A stretch of DNA of 5,632 bases from Candidatus Bathycorpusculum fermentans (GTDB lineage Archaea; Thermoproteota; Bathyarchaeia; Bathyarchaeales; Bathycorpusculaceae). The stretch's first letter is position 1, and each line of letters begins with the position of its first letter. The notes beneath the pieces were generated by a model that ran no database searches, was not told the origin of the DNA, and saw only the letters and a program-made list of their open reading frames with translations. This document shows, piece after piece, positions 5,092 to 5,632 of the stretch. The translations under genes and the position numbers were made by a program. Where the stretch lies: the NCBI GenBank assembly GCA_009787175.1, contig WRGM01000073.1:1-5632 (forward strand), in the 5' to 3' direction.

Positions 5092-5136
5092 CACAGAACC
5101 CGATCGCTAAAACGTCAGTTTATGGGAGACGTGGGC

Positions 5137-5143
5137 GGGAGTG
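5137..5143 (+). promoter_or_regulatory. Ribosome binding site GGGAGTG before ATG 5151
   Basis: GGGAGTG, identical to the motif before the large surface-protein gene, ends 7 bases before an ATG followed by AAA AAA ATC. The spacing is ideal, but the frame it serves stops after nine codons, so it may mark the relic of a gene start. Confidence 0.35.
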
Positions 5144-5150
5144 ATGAAGT

Positions 5151-5233
5151 ATGAAAAAAATCTTTAGTGTTTGGCTTTAATGCTGCTAGTACCAATAGTC
5201 TATAGTAACTGTATGTGTAGCTCCGTTAACTAA
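5151..5233 (+). pseudogene. Possible truncated start of a secreted-protein gene
   Basis: From ATG 5151 the frame reads MKKIFSVWL and stops at 5178-5180. If one base were missing in the GTTTGG run at 5169-5174, the frame would continue as ALMLLVPIVYS, giving a typical signal peptide of the MKKIFSV-LALMLL type, and would then stop at 5231-5233. It follows a well-placed GGGAGTG. The last part overlaps the 3' end of the convergent minus-strand gene, which is the better supported of the two. The picture fits a gene start cut off by a rearrangement that brought in the minus-strand gene, but the overlap could also be coincidence. Confidence 0.2.
5154..5160 (-). terminator. T7 terminator for the minus-strand coiled-coil gene
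   Basis: Seven A on this strand give seven T in the minus-strand transcript, about 25 bases after its TAG stop (5186-5188). No hairpin is needed for archaeal termination. The run also forms the Lys codons of the candidate start at 5151. Confidence 0.5.
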
Positions 5234-5632
5234 GTTAGTATTGCCTACATCTACATAGACAGTTCCAGGAAGTACAGGGAAACATACACTATTTCCAGAC
5301 GATAGACTACTTGAACGCTGGTCATATATTATTGTGTGTGGGCTTTGCCCGCCGTTAGATGTGTAGCTGACTCTAACATATACCAAATTAGTAGTTGATG
5401 AGTCTATACTCACAAAAACATAACCCGCATATGAAGCATTAACCGTCCAACGACTGTAACGATTGGCTTGTTGATTGATAGTATATCTTGTAACGATACT
5501 TTGAGATTTTGCCAAATTTGTAATGTCCCGCAGTTCTTGATTAGTGCCTTGTAACATTTGGTTTTCATTTTGTAGACTATTGACTGTGCCTTGTAACATT
5601 TGGTTTTCATTTTGTAGACTATTGACTGTGCC
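5186..5632 (-). CDS. Coiled-coil plus beta-sandwich surface protein, C-terminal part only
   Basis: The frame is open through the right edge, so this is a 3' partial gene with 148 residues visible. Counting from the edge, residues 1-28 are two identical 14-residue units GTVNSLQNENQMLQ, and 29-42 are a diverged third unit (GTNQELRDITNLAK). Val3, Leu6, Asn10 and Leu13 of each unit fall on a/d heptad positions, so this is a two-heptad coiled-coil repeat; Asn at an a position is typical of dimers. Residues 43-148 form a beta-rich domain (YAGYVFVSIDSS, LVYVRVSYTS) ending GNTNLVNGATHTVTIDYWY. I have seen this tail in uncharacterised archaeal proteins with a membrane anchor and long coiled coil, so an N-terminal helix outside the window is likely (inference). 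A T7 terminator follows. An internal ATG within the repeat (5597-5599) should not be taken as the start. Function unknown; probably a stalk-and-head surface protein. Confidence 0.88.
   Translation of the reverse strand, partial: GTVNSLQNENQMLQGTVNSLQNENQMLQGTNQELRDITNLAKSQSIVTRYTINQQANRYSRWTVNASYAGYVFVSIDSSTTNLVYVRVSYTSNGGQSPHTIIYDQRSSSLSSGNSVCFPVLPGTVYVDVGNTNLVNGATHTVTIDYWY
5549..5632 (-). repeat. Perfect 42-bp tandem repeat encoding a 14-residue coiled-coil unit
   Basis: Two identical 42-bp copies occupy 5549-5590 and 5591-5632, and the window ends exactly at the end of the second. A diverged third unit lies at 5507-5548, keeping only GTGCC-type ends and part of the coding pattern. The unit is a multiple of three and of two heptads, so copy-number change would lengthen or shorten the coiled coil in register. 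Perfect identity points to recent expansion, and more copies probably lie beyond the edge. Confidence 0.95.

Noticed and set aside
5410..5610. Alternative minus-strand frame through the 42-bp repeat
   Set aside because: It repeats MKTKCYKA-like residues only because the DNA repeats; the 5186 frame keeps heptad periodicity and a recognisable C-terminal domain.
1..5632. CRISPR array, tRNA, rRNA or insertion sequence
   Set aside because: No spaced repeats, cloverleaf, conserved rRNA sequence, transposase or terminal inverted repeats with target duplications were seen; the only array is the contiguous 42-bp coding repeat.

Overview
The window looks archaeal. The support is: TATA/BRE-type promoter sequences rather than -35/-10 boxes; short T-run terminators; Shine-Dalgarno motifs of the GGGAGTG, GTGAGGT and GAGGT type in front of ATG, GTG and TTG starts; a DUF996-type membrane protein; and several single-helix anchored proteins with extracytoplasmic beta-sandwich domains. 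The style is reminiscent of Bathyarchaeia and related TACK lineages. That placement is inference, because no rRNA or universal marker is present. Base composition is AT-rich (33-43% GC in the lines counted), except for patches of 57-60% GC between 4921 and 5100.

Layout, left to right. Positions 1-418 hold no gene I can defend: the first 115 bases are A/C-rich and open in several frames, and the rest is upstream sequence of the first gene. Positions 419-1234 (+) encode a five-helix DUF996-like membrane protein with a C-terminal zinc ribbon. Positions 1446-3668 (+) encode a large anchored surface protein: one N-terminal membrane helix, two CARDB-like domains, an InlB-repeat-like linker, and a long C-terminal domain that I recognise from bacterial CRTAC1/ASPIC-UnbV/TPR-type proteins. 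Positions 3669-4181 are a 0.5-kb gap with a (TTTA)n pyrimidine-rich terminator and two dyad elements. Positions 4182-4589 (+) encode a small anchored beta-sandwich protein. Positions 4722-5091 (+) hold a small gene behind a strong TATA box, whose reading frame appears broken near a G4 run at 4925-4928. Positions 5151-5233 (+) may hold the start of a truncated secreted-protein gene. Positions 5186-5632 (-) hold the 3' part of a gene for a coiled-coil plus beta-sandwich protein, and the window ends exactly at the edge of a perfect 42-bp tandem repeat in it.

The genes appear to be transcribed separately, each with its own upstream promoter-like sequence and downstream T-run, so this is not a tight operon. 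Their common theme is the cell envelope: three of the five products are predicted or likely extracytoplasmic proteins and one is an integral membrane protein. Nothing here shows catalysis, mobility or defence. The most unusual signals are the sharp strand-composition switch inside the 740-residue gene (with the same trend in its neighbours), the archaeal version of the bacterial C-terminal domain, the 42-bp coiled-coil repeat, the frame-broken gene, and the 9-bp dyad that brackets a TATA-like sequence.
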